Shown piece after piece: positions 26,672-36,493 of a DNA stretch of 64,000 bases (positions are counted from its first letter, which is position 1; each line of letters begins with the position of its first letter). Source of the stretch: Cohnella fermenti (GTDB taxonomy: Bacteria > Bacillota > Bacilli > Paenibacillales > Paenibacillaceae). A program made the translations under genes and the position numbers. The DNA lies in NCBI RefSeq assembly GCF_004801405.1, contig NZ_SSOB01000023.1, positions 1 to 64,000 of the forward strand, in the 5' to 3' direction. The notes under the pieces are model-generated. The model was not told the origin of the DNA and did not search any database. It saw nothing but the letters and a program-made list of their open reading frames with translations.

Positions 26672-28927
26672 CTACTCCATCGCCTCCTCCTGCAGGTTCA
26701 GCAATTGCCGCGCAGGAGCCCGATCCTCCGCGCCCTTGAGCAGGAGCGTGTAGAGTGAATTCCATTCCGGATGGCCTGTCGCTTCAAGTTGCAACTGCAT
26801 CCTGCCAGACCCTATGGCCGGCATTCTGAAGCGCGCCGTCGGTCCCCGGCTATTTTCCCCGGCCCCGGCTCCCTCGTGCTCCCAGCGCATCAATAGCCGC
26901 CGTGTCCCGTCCGGCAGTCGCAGCCAAGCCTCGATCGAGCCCGGCGGCAAGGCATTCGTACTGTCGTTCAGCAGCCATAGCTCGGGCTCAAACCACTCTC
27001 CCTCTCTCCAGTCGAAGCGAGGGATACGGGCGCTTGCCAGCACGGGTCGGCACGCTGCCTGCACCGCATAGTAGCCGGGCTTCGGCACGGCCGGCCAGCA
27101 GACGATGCTGTTGTTCGCCGCAGCGGGCCATGGCTCGTTGTAGCACCAGTTCAGCGCCATCGCACACTTCGGCTTCTGCCGCCGCGCTTCCTCGTAGATC
27201 GCCGTGTAGCCGACCGACTGCAGGAGCTGACCGCGCTCGACGAGCTGTTCCAGACTGTCGGAGGGGCCGAAGTAGTGTTCGAGATGATCCTCCATCAGCC
27301 ACATGTTGTCCGATAGCGCCTTGAAGGCATGATGGCTCTCCCAGGACGTGCCCGGCCTCGGCGGGAACCATTCCGCCTCCGGAATGAAGCGGCGGATCAG
27401 CTCAGCTGGAGCAGGGGCGGGCATGCCGAACTCGGTATAGGCAGTGTTGTCCGCTTCGATCATCGCCTGCAGCACGTCCTTTGTCTCGCTGTAGCGGAAC
27501 ATATAATGCCCGTGCCCCATGCCGTCCAGCGGCGACGTCATCAGGAACGGCGTACCGGAATCCAGCTCAAGGCAGTTGGCGTTCAGCAACCGCAGCGGCA
27601 GCGACTGATCGGTCATGCCCGACCATGCGTTGAACAATTCGTTGCCTCCGCACCAGAGCACGAGCGAGGCGTGGCCGCGCAGCCGCCTGACGATGGAACG
27701 GGATTCCCGGTCGAGCACCGACAGATAAGCGGGGTCGTCAGGGTACAGATTGCAGGCGAGCGGGAATTCCTGCCACACCATCAGCCCCATTTCGTCACAC
27801 AGTTCGAAGAAGGACTTTTTGTTGACAACGCCTCCGCCCCAGACGCGCAGCAGATTCATGTGCGCATCCTTCGCCAGTTGAAGCAGCGCGCTGTACATCT
27901 CCCTGTCGAAGCGACCGGGGAAAATATCCGGATGCACCCAGTTTGTCCCCTTCCCGAATACGCGGCGGCCGTTAATCTCCAGCGTCGTCGGCGGATGGCT
28001 GCGGCTCTTCGGAAAGGTCGATGGCTCCCGCCACGCGCCTTCGTGCATGACAAGCCGCACGCGCCTGAAGCCGATTCGCTGCACGCGGATGTCAGTCGCG
28101 AGCGCAAGATCGCTCGGCAACCACATCACCTCGGATGTATAGAGCGGCTGTTCCCCCTGATCATGCGGCCACCATAGCATCAGTCGGGCCAACTCGGCCC
28201 GGTCCGTCGCAATCCCGCGGTCTGCAGCGCTAATCGGCACAGTTCTCCGCAGCACCTCCTCGCCGTTCGGGTCCCGCACAACCCACGCCAGTTCGCCGTC
28301 CGCCGGCGCACCGAGACACGCCGTCAGCGTAAGCGAAGCGGTCGTAAGGTCCTCGCTCAGTGTATAGATAACTTCAGCTTCGGTGAGGCGGTGGGAAGGA
28401 ATTGATGTCAGATAGGTCTCGTCCCAGATGCCGAGCGTGACGAGACGCGGATGCCAGTCCCAGCCGTAGCTGACGGCGGGCTTGCAGGAGTGAGCCGCCT
28501 GCGAGCGGTCGTGAGGCGCAGTTGTCCGTTTGGGCGCCGGATCGACGATAATCTCCAGTGTGCCGCCTGCACCCGCCGCATCCGTGACGTCCAGCTCTAC
28601 CGGTGTGAACATCCCTTCCTGGCGAAGCAGTTCCTCGCCGTTCAGCAGCACGCGAAAGCTATAATCGATGCCTAACGATACAAAGATCAGCCGCTCTTCC
28701 GCAGACAGCAGGGTCGGCTCAATCCGCGCCCTGTACGTCCAATATTTATCCTCCATCCAGCCATACTGCCGCCAGTTTTCTCCGTACGTATGGTCGCCCC
28801 AGCCCTCCGCGCGCGCCCAATCGAGTTGCACGGCTCCCGGCACCTGCGCCGGAACCATCCGCGCCGGCGCCTCGTCCGCCGAATCGCTCCAGCCAACCTG
28901 CCAATTCAATACGGTTTTCTCCGCCAT
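26672..28927 (-). CDS. GH2 beta-mannosidase
   Basis: This 751-aa protein has no signal peptide and is probably cytoplasmic. It has an N-terminal sugar-binding beta domain, an Ig-like domain and a TIM barrel with family motifs: LLRVWGGGVVNKKSFFELCD, acid/base Glu430 (WCGGNELFNAW) and nucleophile Glu499 (AYTEFGMPAP). These fit beta-mannosidases, which release mannose from the non-reducing ends of short beta-mannosides. AGGAGG lies 7 nt before the start. It sits between GH3 and secreted GH genes downstream of the transporter. Confidence 0.9.
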   Translation of the reverse strand: MAEKTVLNWQVGWSDSADEAPARMVPAQVPGAVQLDWARAEGWGDHTYGENWRQYGWMEDKYWTYRARIEPTLLSAEERLIFVSLGIDYSFRVLLNGEELLRQEGMFTPVELDVTDAAGAGGTLEIIVDPAPKRTTAPHDRSQAAHSCKPAVSYGWDWHPRLVTLGIWDETYLTSIPSHRLTEAEVIYTLSEDLTTASLTLTACLGAPADGELAWVVRDPNGEEVLRRTVPISAADRGIATDRAELARLMLWWPHDQGEQPLYTSEVMWLPSDLALATDIRVQRIGFRRVRLVMHEGAWREPSTFPKSRSHPPTTLEINGRRVFGKGTNWVHPDIFPGRFDREMYSALLQLAKDAHMNLLRVWGGGVVNKKSFFELCDEMGLMVWQEFPLACNLYPDDPAYLSVLDRESRSIVRRLRGHASLVLWCGGNELFNAWSGMTDQSLPLRLLNANCLELDSGTPFLMTSPLDGMGHGHYMFRYSETKDVLQAMIEADNTAYTEFGMPAPAPAELIRRFIPEAEWFPPRPGTSWESHHAFKALSDNMWLMEDHLEHYFGPSDSLEQLVERGQLLQSVGYTAIYEEARRQKPKCAMALNWCYNEPWPAAANNSIVCWPAVPKPGYYAVQAACRPVLASARIPRFDWREGEWFEPELWLLNDSTNALPPGSIEAWLRLPDGTRRLLMRWEHEGAGAGENSRGPTARFRMPAIGSGRMQLQLEATGHPEWNSLYTLLLKGAEDRAPARQLLNLQEEAME

Positions 28928-28976
28928 TGTCCATCCTCCTGATTTGTTTGTCTATTCGCCGCTCCTCAGCCGCGCT

Positions 28977-30575
28977 TCAGTCATGCGCCCGCAGCACGCG
29001 TCCGATCGGCAGCTCGCCGGCCAGCTTGGCCACGAGCAGGCCGGCCGTGAATTCAATATCGCCGTACGTATTAACGATCGTGTCGATCGAAGCCTCATAT
29101 TCCTTGTGCACGAATGGATGATAATGCGAGACGAAGACGACCGGTGTGCCGAGCTTCATCCACCCGCCCATCATATTGCGCGCAACTTCGTCATGCAGCC
29201 GGATGACATTCAGTCCGTAGCTCAGTTGACTCCCGATAGAACAGAGAATCAGATCGTAGCCGCCATCGTTCGCCGCGTCGAACAGCCTGTCCGGCCCCGG
29301 ATCGATCCATTGGTCCACATGGCCGCAGCGCTGCCGCAGTGCTTCCGCGAGTCGGGCATACAGCGCCGAGTATCGGTCCGGGTTATTCATGACGACTGCG
29401 TGCAGTACGCGAGTCCCATGCCCGAGCGACAGCGGCAACGTTCCCTCGCGATCTCGTACGACAGTGATGCATGCGTCGGACGCCCGACGGGCAACCTCGA
29501 GATTGTGCTGTCGGTCCACCGCCTGCTTGCCTCCGTCTCCCGCTTTATCCGAAGCTGCTCCCGCCAACAGGCCCATCTGCGCTTTCAACGCTACGATGCG
29601 AGCCGCCCTGTCGCGCAGCGCCGCCATCGTCAGCATGCCATTGTCAAGGCGCGACTCCATCTCTGCATAGAACCGCTCGTCGACTCGAGGAAACAACAGC
29701 ACATCGCAACCGTTCTCGATCGTAAGCGCGCAGGCGTCGTAATAATTCATATATCCGACGATGCCTCCCATTGTGATCGCGTCCGAGACGATCAGGCCCT
29801 CGAAGCCGAGCTCGCCGCGCAGCAGATCGACGAGCAGCCGCTTCGACACCGTTGCCGGCGGATACAGGCCGCGTTCGTCGGGCTCATCGAACGCAGGCAA
29901 CGCGATATGTCCCGGCATGACTGCCATGACGCCTTCTGCAATCAGCTCGCGGAATACGCGGCCCGGACCGGCGAGCCACTCCTCGCGGCTGAGCGGGATG
30001 ACAGGCGTCGTCAGATGCTGATCCCACGTCGTGAACCCGTCGCCGGGAAAGTGCTTGATCGTCGCCATCATGCCGTTATCCTGCAAACCGCGCATATACG
30101 CGCCCGCCATTCCGACGATCTGCTCCGGAAGATGGCCTGCGCTGCGTGCCCCTACGACGGGCGAATCCTGCTCGATTGCCATATCCGCTACCGGGGAGAA
30201 CGTCCAGTTATAACCGATCTCTCCCGCCTCGGTAGCGGCAATCCGCCCAACTTCATACGCAAGCTCGGAATCTCCCGTCTGACTTAGCCCCATGAAGGTC
30301 GGGAAGCGTGCCGCTCCCTTCACCATGTCTCCCGGTCCGCTCTCCATATCGCTGACGATGAGCGGCGGTATCTTGCATGCCGCCTTGAATCCGGCGATGT
30401 CTGCGTCGAGCTTCTCCCGCTCCTCCGGGTGGAAAAACATCGCGCCGTATTCCCGTAGCGACTGACCGCCAGCCGTGCCGATATTCGGGCACATCACCTG
30501 GCTGAGCAGCCTGCGGAAGTCCCAGCCCGCAACCTCATCGCGAATCGCTTGGCCGATTTGAATCCGATATGCCAT
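28977..30575 (-). CDS. GH3 family glycosidase (NagZ-like)
   Basis: This 532-aa cytoplasmic protein has the GH3 barrel motif ATIKHFPGDG followed by DQH (the NagZ-type loop that supplies the catalytic His-Asp pair) and a nucleophile Asp in IVSDAITMGG. The C-terminal domain (about 370-532) resembles the alpha/beta sandwich of two-domain GH3 enzymes. The loop has GDGFTTWDQH where NagZ has GHGDT..DSH, so specificity may differ from beta-N-acetylglucosaminidase. AAAGGAG precedes the start. Confidence 0.85.
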   Translation of the reverse strand: MAYRIQIGQAIRDEVAGWDFRRLLSQVMCPNIGTAGGQSLREYGAMFFHPEEREKLDADIAGFKAACKIPPLIVSDMESGPGDMVKGAARFPTFMGLSQTGDSELAYEVGRIAATEAGEIGYNWTFSPVADMAIEQDSPVVGARSAGHLPEQIVGMAGAYMRGLQDNGMMATIKHFPGDGFTTWDQHLTTPVIPLSREEWLAGPGRVFRELIAEGVMAVMPGHIALPAFDEPDERGLYPPATVSKRLLVDLLRGELGFEGLIVSDAITMGGIVGYMNYYDACALTIENGCDVLLFPRVDERFYAEMESRLDNGMLTMAALRDRAARIVALKAQMGLLAGAASDKAGDGGKQAVDRQHNLEVARRASDACITVVRDREGTLPLSLGHGTRVLHAVVMNNPDRYSALYARLAEALRQRCGHVDQWIDPGPDRLFDAANDGGYDLILCSIGSQLSYGLNVIRLHDEVARNMMGGWMKLGTPVVFVSHYHPFVHKEYEASIDTIVNTYGDIEFTAGLLVAKLAGELPIGRVLRAHD

Positions 30576-30605
30576 CTGCCTTCTCTCCTTTATCGATAGA
30601 GTTCT

Positions 30606-30654
30606 GCTAAAAGAACAAGCAGAGCCTCGGCCGCCTTCGACCGTGGCTCTGCTT
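30606..30654 (-). terminator. Hairpin after the system II lipoprotein gene
   Basis: AAGCAGAGCC (30617-30626) pairs with GGCTCTGCTT (30645-30654), with an inner CGG/CCG pairing. On the minus strand GTTCTTTTAG follows. It lies in the 96-bp gap between the lipoprotein and GH3 genes and probably causes partial termination. Confidence 0.7.
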
Positions 30655-30671
30655 GCGACACCTCCATTTAA

Positions 30672-32471
30672 TTACTGCAGGCCGTTCGCCTTGCGGTTTT
30701 CCGCATACTTCTCCGTATAGTACTTCGTAACGTCGTCTGCGCCGGCCTTTTTGAATGCCTCGAGCGCTTCGCTCTTCGCCTTAGCGAAGGCGGCATCGTC
30801 CTTGGCCAGAATGATCTTGCCCGCATAGCGCATGGCCAGTTCCTTCAGTTGGCCATCGACCTTCTTCAGATCGTCCGACAGATCCGGAGTGACGACGGTG
30901 TTCTCTGCGATGACCTGCTCTTCCGGCATGCTCTCAAACCGGGAAGTGAAGTTTTTGAGCTTGCCTTCCGCGACCTGCTTGACGAAGACCTCGCCCGGCG
31001 ACGTGACACCGTAGAACGAACTGAAGTCCTGCTGTAGCTGATTGAGCCCTTTGGATAACGCATCCTTCGAAGTGAACAGATCGAGCGGCTCGCCATCCGT
31101 CGGATCGACATTCGCACCGCCCAGACCGATCAGGTTAATATCGAGCGCTACGCCCGTTTTTTCCCAGTCTGTGCCGCCTGCGTTTTTAAGCGCAAATGTC
31201 TCTTCCTTCAATTGCGGCTTGCCGTCCACCATATCCCATTGTACGCCCTTCACGCCGCTCCACAGCGTTCTCGCGCCTTCGTAGGAGTAAAGGTAGTTGA
31301 GGAATTCCATCGCCTTCTCCGGGTTCTTCGAGCTCTTGGAGATCGAGTAGCTCTTGTCGCTCCAACCGAGCGGCTTAATCTCGCCGAACCAGGCATACTG
31401 CCCTACTGGAACGACCATGAAGCCCTTGCCGTCATTCGCGTTTTGCTTGTTGAAGTCGCCCATCGCCCAGTCTGCCGGACCCATGATGATCTGGCCAGCC
31501 GTCGCCTTGGCCATATAGTCGTTGTTCTTCATCGTAAGGGCATCCGGGTCAAGCAATCCTTTGCGGTTCGCCTTATTATAGAATTCCATTGCAGTCCAGT
31601 AAGCGGATGACTCGTCCGTCAGCATATTCGTGAATTGCGTATCCATCGCACCCTTGACCATGGTGTTCGTATTGGCTCCCGTCTGGCCGGTCAAGAACTG
31701 GAACGGATAAATGTAAGGCCATACGTCCCAGTCCTGCCACATGGAGACACCGTATACTTTTTTGCCATCTTCAGTTGTTGGATGCTTCGCTACAATCTGC
31801 TCGAGCACATTCAGCACATCGTCCGTGCTGTTCATCGCCGGTGCGCCAATTTCTTTGTAAAAGTCCCAACGGATCGTGGCGCCGATCGACAGCGGGATGA
31901 CATTGTCGGCCGGCTTCGGCTGAATTTGCGGTGGCAGGAAGTACAGATTGCCGGTCCCCTGGCTCCAGTTTTGCTTGCTGAAGTCGAGGACGGTAGGCAC
32001 GTTGGCTGTAATATCCTTGCCGTATTGCGCAACGAGATCGTCCATCGGGATGATCAGATTGCCCTCGATGAGCTGCTTGCCGTACTTGGTAGGATCGGCC
32101 CTCACGATATCTGGCAGATCGCCGCCGGCCAGCAGTACGCCGAACTTATTGTCGTCCGCTTCGACGTACTCGATCTTGACGCCAATTTTTTTGGCGATTT
32201 CCTGCTGGATGGCGCTGTCAGGGTAATTATTCCATTTGGAGCCGGTCTCGTTGATTAACAAGCGCAGCGTGACCGCATCCTTGGACTTATCGACATCGTC
32301 GGTAGCGGAAGCGCTTGCACTCGCCGTAGAGCCAGAACTTGCTGATGGAGATGCTGATGAAGTGCTTGGAGACGCGCCGTTGTTGCCGTTATTGCCGGAG
32401 CATGCAGTCAACGCGGCGGTCAGCGCCATCAGCGCCGCACCTGTCGATAGAGCCAGTTTCTTCTTTCTCAT
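30672..32471 (-). CDS. Extracellular solute-binding lipoprotein (LipO-like)
   Basis: This 599-aa protein has a lipoprotein signal peptide with lipobox LTAC (Cys24), a Ser/Ala-rich linker (25-60) and a type-1 binding fold (FGVLLAGGDLPDIVRADPTK). It is served by the LplB/LplC permeases upstream. The operon context with beta-mannosidase suggests manno-oligosaccharide uptake, but the ligand is inferred only. AGGGAGG lies shortly before the start. Confidence 0.92.
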   Translation of the reverse strand: MRKKKLALSTGAALMALTAALTACSGNNGNNGASPSTSSASPSASSGSTASASASATDDVDKSKDAVTLRLLINETGSKWNNYPDSAIQQEIAKKIGVKIEYVEADDNKFGVLLAGGDLPDIVRADPTKYGKQLIEGNLIIPMDDLVAQYGKDITANVPTVLDFSKQNWSQGTGNLYFLPPQIQPKPADNVIPLSIGATIRWDFYKEIGAPAMNSTDDVLNVLEQIVAKHPTTEDGKKVYGVSMWQDWDVWPYIYPFQFLTGQTGANTNTMVKGAMDTQFTNMLTDESSAYWTAMEFYNKANRKGLLDPDALTMKNNDYMAKATAGQIIMGPADWAMGDFNKQNANDGKGFMVVPVGQYAWFGEIKPLGWSDKSYSISKSSKNPEKAMEFLNYLYSYEGARTLWSGVKGVQWDMVDGKPQLKEETFALKNAGGTDWEKTGVALDINLIGLGGANVDPTDGEPLDLFTSKDALSKGLNQLQQDFSSFYGVTSPGEVFVKQVAEGKLKNFTSRFESMPEEQVIAENTVVTPDLSDDLKKVDGQLKELAMRYAGKIILAKDDAAFAKAKSEALEAFKKAGADDVTKYYTEKYAENRKANGLQ

Positions 32472-32510
32472 TTAACGAACCTCCCTAATATAATCGTACT
32501 GATTTATATA

Positions 32511-32560
32511 ATTATCGGAGCGAACCCGCACTGCGGGCCCATGGGCCCGCTCCGGATAAT
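32511..32560 (-). other. GC-rich branched hairpin before the system II lipoprotein gene
   Basis: Outer arms ATTATCGGAGCG (32511-32522) and CGCTCCGGATAAT (32548-32560, one bulge) enclose CCCGC/GCGGG and the palindrome GGGCCCATGGGCCC (32535-32548). This lets the RNA form a branched structure between the permease and lipoprotein cistrons. No T tract follows. Confidence 0.55.
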
Positions 32561-32578
32561 TCCGGTGCTCCGGGGCGG

Positions 32579-33469
32579 CTAACCCTTGACTGCGCCGAGC
32601 ATGATGCCCTTGACGAAGAAGCGCTGCAGGAACGGATATACGAGCACGATTGGCAGCGTGACGAGCATCGTGATCGTCATCTGGATGGATTGCGGTGTCA
32701 TGACTTTTTGTGCGCCGGCTCTCGTCAACTGCTCGGAGGTCATGCTTGACAGATTGTTCGACTGATTGAGCAAATTGTACAGCAGAAGTTGAAGCGTTTG
32801 AAGTTTCGGATTTTCCACAAGAAAGTAATTATCGAACCATGTGTTCCACTGCCCCACGGCTGCAAATACGGCGATCGTGGCGATGATCGGCATCGAGAGG
32901 GGGAAGATGATTCTGCTGAAAATCACCATATAGCCTGCCCCGTCGATCTTTGCCGATTCTTCCAGCGATGCCGGCAGTTGTTCCATGAACGTTTTGATCA
33001 GAATTACATAGAAGCCTATCAAAGCACTTGGAATGATATACAGCAGGAAATTATTCTGGAAGCCGTATGCTTTCATCGTGAGATACCACGGGATAAAACC
33101 GGCGTTAAAATACATGGTAATCAGCACAAACCGATAGATGACTTTGCGGAAGGGCATCTCCTGCTTCGTAATCAGATAGGCGAAGAAGGAACAGCAGACG
33201 ACCGTGATCGCTGTGCCGAAGATGGTCCGCAGCAATGATATGAACGCAGCCTGCGAGATGCCCCGTAAATGGACAGCCGCTTTGTAGCTCTCCAGAGAGA
33301 AGCCTGCCGGCCATAAGTAGACCCCGCTCTGCGCCTTGAACGAATCGCTGATTGAATAGATGAATATATAATAGAACGGATAAATCGTCGCAATGACAAG
33401 TAAGGTCAGCAGGAAATAGTTGACGATGTTAAACAGCGCATCCGGCCAATGAATCGTTTTTCTGGTCAT
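32579..33469 (-). CDS. Carbohydrate ABC transporter permease, LplC type
   Basis: This 296-aa protein has six TM segments and the EAA loop EESAKIDGAGYMVIFSRIIFP. The C-terminus QRFFVKGIMLGAVKG is typical. GGGAGG precedes the ATG. It follows the LplB-type permease by 19 bp in the same operon. Confidence 0.92.
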   Translation of the reverse strand: MTRKTIHWPDALFNIVNYFLLTLLVIATIYPFYYIFIYSISDSFKAQSGVYLWPAGFSLESYKAAVHLRGISQAAFISLLRTIFGTAITVVCCSFFAYLITKQEMPFRKVIYRFVLITMYFNAGFIPWYLTMKAYGFQNNFLLYIIPSALIGFYVILIKTFMEQLPASLEESAKIDGAGYMVIFSRIIFPLSMPIIATIAVFAAVGQWNTWFDNYFLVENPKLQTLQLLLYNLLNQSNNLSSMTSEQLTRAGAQKVMTPQSIQMTITMLVTLPIVLVYPFLQRFFVKGIMLGAVKG

Positions 33470-33488
33470 ATTTCAGTCCTCCCGGCGG

Positions 33489-34430
33489 CTATACGATGCT
33501 CTCGCCGCGCACCTTTCTGGAGAATAAGTTGACGGTGAACAACAGCACCACGCTGATGACGGTCTTGAAGATGCCGACGGCCGTCGAGTACGAGTAATCC
33601 TGCGTGATGAGACCGAGGCGGTATACATAAAGGTCGATGACCTCAATGCGGTCCGCGACAAGCATATTATTGAACACCAGGTATTGCTCGAAGCCCGCCG
33701 ACAGCAGATTGCTGATCGAGAGCAACAGCAGCACGAGAAACGTAGGCATGATGCTCGGAATCGTGATGTGCCAGATGCTGCGGAACCTGCCGGCGCCGTC
33801 TACTTTGGCAGCGTCGTACTGCTCGCCGTCAATGCTGACGATCGCAGCCAGATAGATGATCGCGCTCCAGCCGACCGTCTTCCATATAAGCAAGCCCGTC
33901 TGGAAGCTCCAGACGCGGTCCGCGTTGCCGAGCAGGTTGATCGGTGTATCGGACAGACCGAGCTTCATGACGATCTGGTTCAGGACGCCATCGGTGCTGA
34001 ATATGCTGAACGCGAGCGAATACACAATAATCCATGAGATATAGTTCGGCAGCGTCGAAGTTGTCTGCACGATTCGTTTGAACCATCCGCTCTTGACCTC
34101 GGATACCATAATCGCCAGTACAAGCGGAATCGGCGAGCAGAGAATCGACAGTCCGCTCAGGGAGATCGTATTGATCAATACGCGCCCCATGCTCGGATCG
34201 TTGAACATCTCAACGAAATTCTCGAAGCCGATGAATTCCGTCTTGCTGAGCGGGATGCCGGGCTTGTAATCGTAAAATGCGTATATCCAGCCGAAGAGCG
34301 GAACATAGCTGAAAGCGAAGGCAATCAGGATGAAAGGCAGTACCATCAGAAGCAACTTAATGCCGTCTCGATGGAGCTTGCGCTTCGGAATGACGGGATT
34401 AACCTTCGCAGCGGTTGTAGCAGCTTCCAT
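33489..34430 (-). CDS. Carbohydrate ABC transporter permease, LplB type
   Basis: This 313-aa protein has a short cytosolic N-terminus, six TM segments and the EAA loop YDAAKVDGAGRFRSIWHITIP. It is the first gene of the system II operon, with AAAGGAG 8 nt before the ATG, downstream of a promoter with the 21-bp-period TGTTCA repeat. Confidence 0.92.
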   Translation of the reverse strand: MEAATTAAKVNPVIPKRKLHRDGIKLLLMVLPFILIAFAFSYVPLFGWIYAFYDYKPGIPLSKTEFIGFENFVEMFNDPSMGRVLINTISLSGLSILCSPIPLVLAIMVSEVKSGWFKRIVQTTSTLPNYISWIIVYSLAFSIFSTDGVLNQIVMKLGLSDTPINLLGNADRVWSFQTGLLIWKTVGWSAIIYLAAIVSIDGEQYDAAKVDGAGRFRSIWHITIPSIMPTFLVLLLLSISNLLSAGFEQYLVFNNMLVADRIEVIDLYVYRLGLITQDYSYSTAVGIFKTVISVVLLFTVNLFSRKVRGESIV

Positions 34431-34468
34431 AAGCTTGGCTCCTTTATTTAATGTTGTGTTATGTTTTC

Positions 34469-34524
34469 ATTATAAAGGCGATGATTTTGTTTCCAAATGA
34501 ACAAATTACGGTTCGATTTGAACA
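34469..34524 (-). promoter_or_regulatory. Promoter with 21-bp-period TGTTCA direct repeat upstream of the system II operon
   Basis: On the minus strand TGTTCA at 34519-34524 and 34498-34503 (period 21 bp), then at once -35-like TTTGGA (34492-34497), a 17-bp spacer and -10 TATAAT (34469-34474). AraC-type activators bind such two-turn direct repeats next to a weak -35. The paralogous response regulators of this region are the likely binders. Confidence 0.72.
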
Positions 34525-34530
34525 TTTATC

Positions 34531-34567
34531 GAAATAAAAGACCGCGTCTTCATAAGAGAAGACGCGG
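34531..34567 (-). terminator. Rho-independent terminator after the system II kinase
   Basis: A perfect 10-bp stem CCGCGTCTTC (34542-34551) / GAAGACGCGG (34558-34567) with a 6-nt loop is followed on the minus strand by TCTTTTATTT. It separates the kinase transcript from the downstream permease operon. Confidence 0.88.
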
Positions 34568-34569
34568 CC

Positions 34570-34596
34570 TGAACAATTATCGAAAAAACTTGAACA
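34570..34596. promoter_or_regulatory. Second TGAACA pair with 21-bp period
   Basis: TGAACA at 34570-34575 and 34591-34596 on the plus strand has the same orientation and 21-bp period as the operator at 34498-34524, but lies between the kinase stop and its terminator with no promoter nearby. It could be an upstream auxiliary site. Confidence 0.45.
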
Positions 34597-34623
34597 ATAC
34601 AAAGGTGGCGTCCCGACAATCGT

Positions 34624-36417
34624 TCACATCTCCGGAATTCGAACGACAACGCTTGCTCCAGTCTCTCGTCGGACGAACCGAAGCCCATAGCGCTCGCCGA
34701 AATACAGTCGGATTCGTTTATTGACATTGTGCAGGCCGATTCCGCTGCCCGCTCCTCCTGACGGCGTCTCCTCGCCTCGCTCCAAGCGCCGGTTCAGCTC
34801 CTCCAGCCTGTCGGGATCAAGACCGGCGCCGGTATCGTTCACTGATATAAGGAGATCTCCCGCCTCTCGCGTCACGCCGATCGTGATAACGACGATATGA
34901 TCTTCGGTCGCACTCCCCGACGCGATTGCATTTTCCACAAGCGGTTGTAAAATAAACCTCGGAACCTGGCAACCGAGCAGATCCTCCTCAGCCTTGACCT
35001 CGAATGCCACACCATTGTTGAAGCGCCAGTTGATGATCTTCACGTAGTTCTCCAGATAATGAATCTCGTCCCGAAGCGCGCACATCCTGCTCTGGCTCGC
35101 GAAGGTCGCGCGCAATATCGTACCTAGCGCCACGATGCTGCCGACGATATTGTCCGCCTTGATGATCGAGGCCATCCATCGAATCATGTTCAGCGTATTG
35201 TACAGAAAATGCGGATTGATCTGGTACTGCAGCGCCTCGATCTCCAGCACCCGCTTCTGCTCCTGCATCTCGTTGTTGCGCTCGATCTGGGCGGCAAGCC
35301 CCAGAGACATCTCGTTGAAGCGACGGATGACCGTGCCCAATTCATTGTCCGGCACCTCCGTGACCGTGACGCCGAATTCGCCGTTGCTCATGTTTTTCAT
35401 CGTTTGAGACAGGACATGCAGTGGCTTCATCATTTTGCGGAGCCAGAAGTACGATAAGGTAAACATCACAAGAATACTGAGCAAAAAGACAATAGAAAGC
35501 AGGCGTTGCGCCCTGTTGATCTGATCCGAATATTGGCTGAGCGGCACTTCCTTCATAATATACCAGCCGCTGTTTTGCAGACGGTAATAGACGTATTGGA
35601 CCTGGCTTGCGCCTCGCCGCTCGTCGTGGCTGCCGTACAGCGTGCCCTCAGAAGGCATATAAGGGCTTGAGAGACCGACGCGTCCGGGCTGGTCTGCGGA
35701 TACGATTCTCCCCTCCGCGTCTACGATGAACGTATCGCCGCCTTCGGACGGATCGGTAGCATAAATGGAAGAGAAATAGCGCTCTTCGACATTAAAAATC
35801 AAAAGCCCTTTCAGCCGCGGATTGGATACAGCATTGACCCCCCTCGCCAGGCTGATCAGATCTCCGTCAAGTTCCCCGGTCATGTACGGGTTATAATCCG
35901 ACTTGGACCATAGCCCCCATACACGCATATAAGGAAACGCCCGCTGTGTCTCACGGTAGGTATCGGAGACGGGAAAGGATTCGTTCCAATCCTCTGCCGT
36001 GTTGACGAGCGTCGTAGCGGCGCTTCCTCCGATCAACCCCGTCTCCTCGGAGAAGAAATAGATCGACGACAAGTAGGTGTAGTTGAACAAATAAGTCTCG
36101 ATGACGGCGTGAAAATCATTCTTGGCCTTCAAATAATCGTATTCGGACGGATCGGCGCGCGATGTGAGCAGATCTTGGAGACTCTCATCCATCTTAAGCA
36201 GATTAGAAAGCCTGTCCACGTCGCTCACGAGCGATTGAATGTTATGGTCGAGCTGCTGGAACTGCTGGTGGAGCGTACGTTCGTTCTGTTCCTTAATCAG
36301 CCCCAATACGAACGAATACAGCGCGTACGAAGATGCGGCGAATACAATAAGCGAGATGAGCATAAAGGAGATGACGAGCTGAGTACCCAAACTTTGTAAC
36401 TTGCCCTTAAGCTTCAT
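34624..36417 (-). CDS. Sensor histidine kinase, LytS/YesM type
   Basis: This 597-aa protein has TM helix 1 (about 15-40), an extracellular dCache-like sensor (about 45-295), TM helix 2 (about 300-320), HAMP and His_kinase with His403 (QYQINPHFLYNTL), N-box (FILQPLVENAIASG) and G box (NDTGAGLDPD). It has no response regulator next to it; the partners are probably one or both paralogous regulators at 19722-23113. A degenerate pair of the same 21-bp-period boxes lies about 105-130 bp upstream of its start. Confidence 0.92.
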   Translation of the reverse strand: MKLKGKLQSLGTQLVISFMLISLIVFAASSYALYSFVLGLIKEQNERTLHQQFQQLDHNIQSLVSDVDRLSNLLKMDESLQDLLTSRADPSEYDYLKAKNDFHAVIETYLFNYTYLSSIYFFSEETGLIGGSAATTLVNTAEDWNESFPVSDTYRETQRAFPYMRVWGLWSKSDYNPYMTGELDGDLISLARGVNAVSNPRLKGLLIFNVEERYFSSIYATDPSEGGDTFIVDAEGRIVSADQPGRVGLSSPYMPSEGTLYGSHDERRGASQVQYVYYRLQNSGWYIMKEVPLSQYSDQINRAQRLLSIVFLLSILVMFTLSYFWLRKMMKPLHVLSQTMKNMSNGEFGVTVTEVPDNELGTVIRRFNEMSLGLAAQIERNNEMQEQKRVLEIEALQYQINPHFLYNTLNMIRWMASIIKADNIVGSIVALGTILRATFASQSRMCALRDEIHYLENYVKIINWRFNNGVAFEVKAEEDLLGCQVPRFILQPLVENAIASGSATEDHIVVITIGVTREAGDLLISVNDTGAGLDPDRLEELNRRLERGEETPSGGAGSGIGLHNVNKRIRLYFGERYGLRFVRRETGASVVVRIPEM

Positions 36418-36493
36418 GTCCCGTTCTCCTCCATGGCCGACAGGAAGCCGGTGTCATGACTCAATCATAATGGAATACATTGCTCCAAGATAT

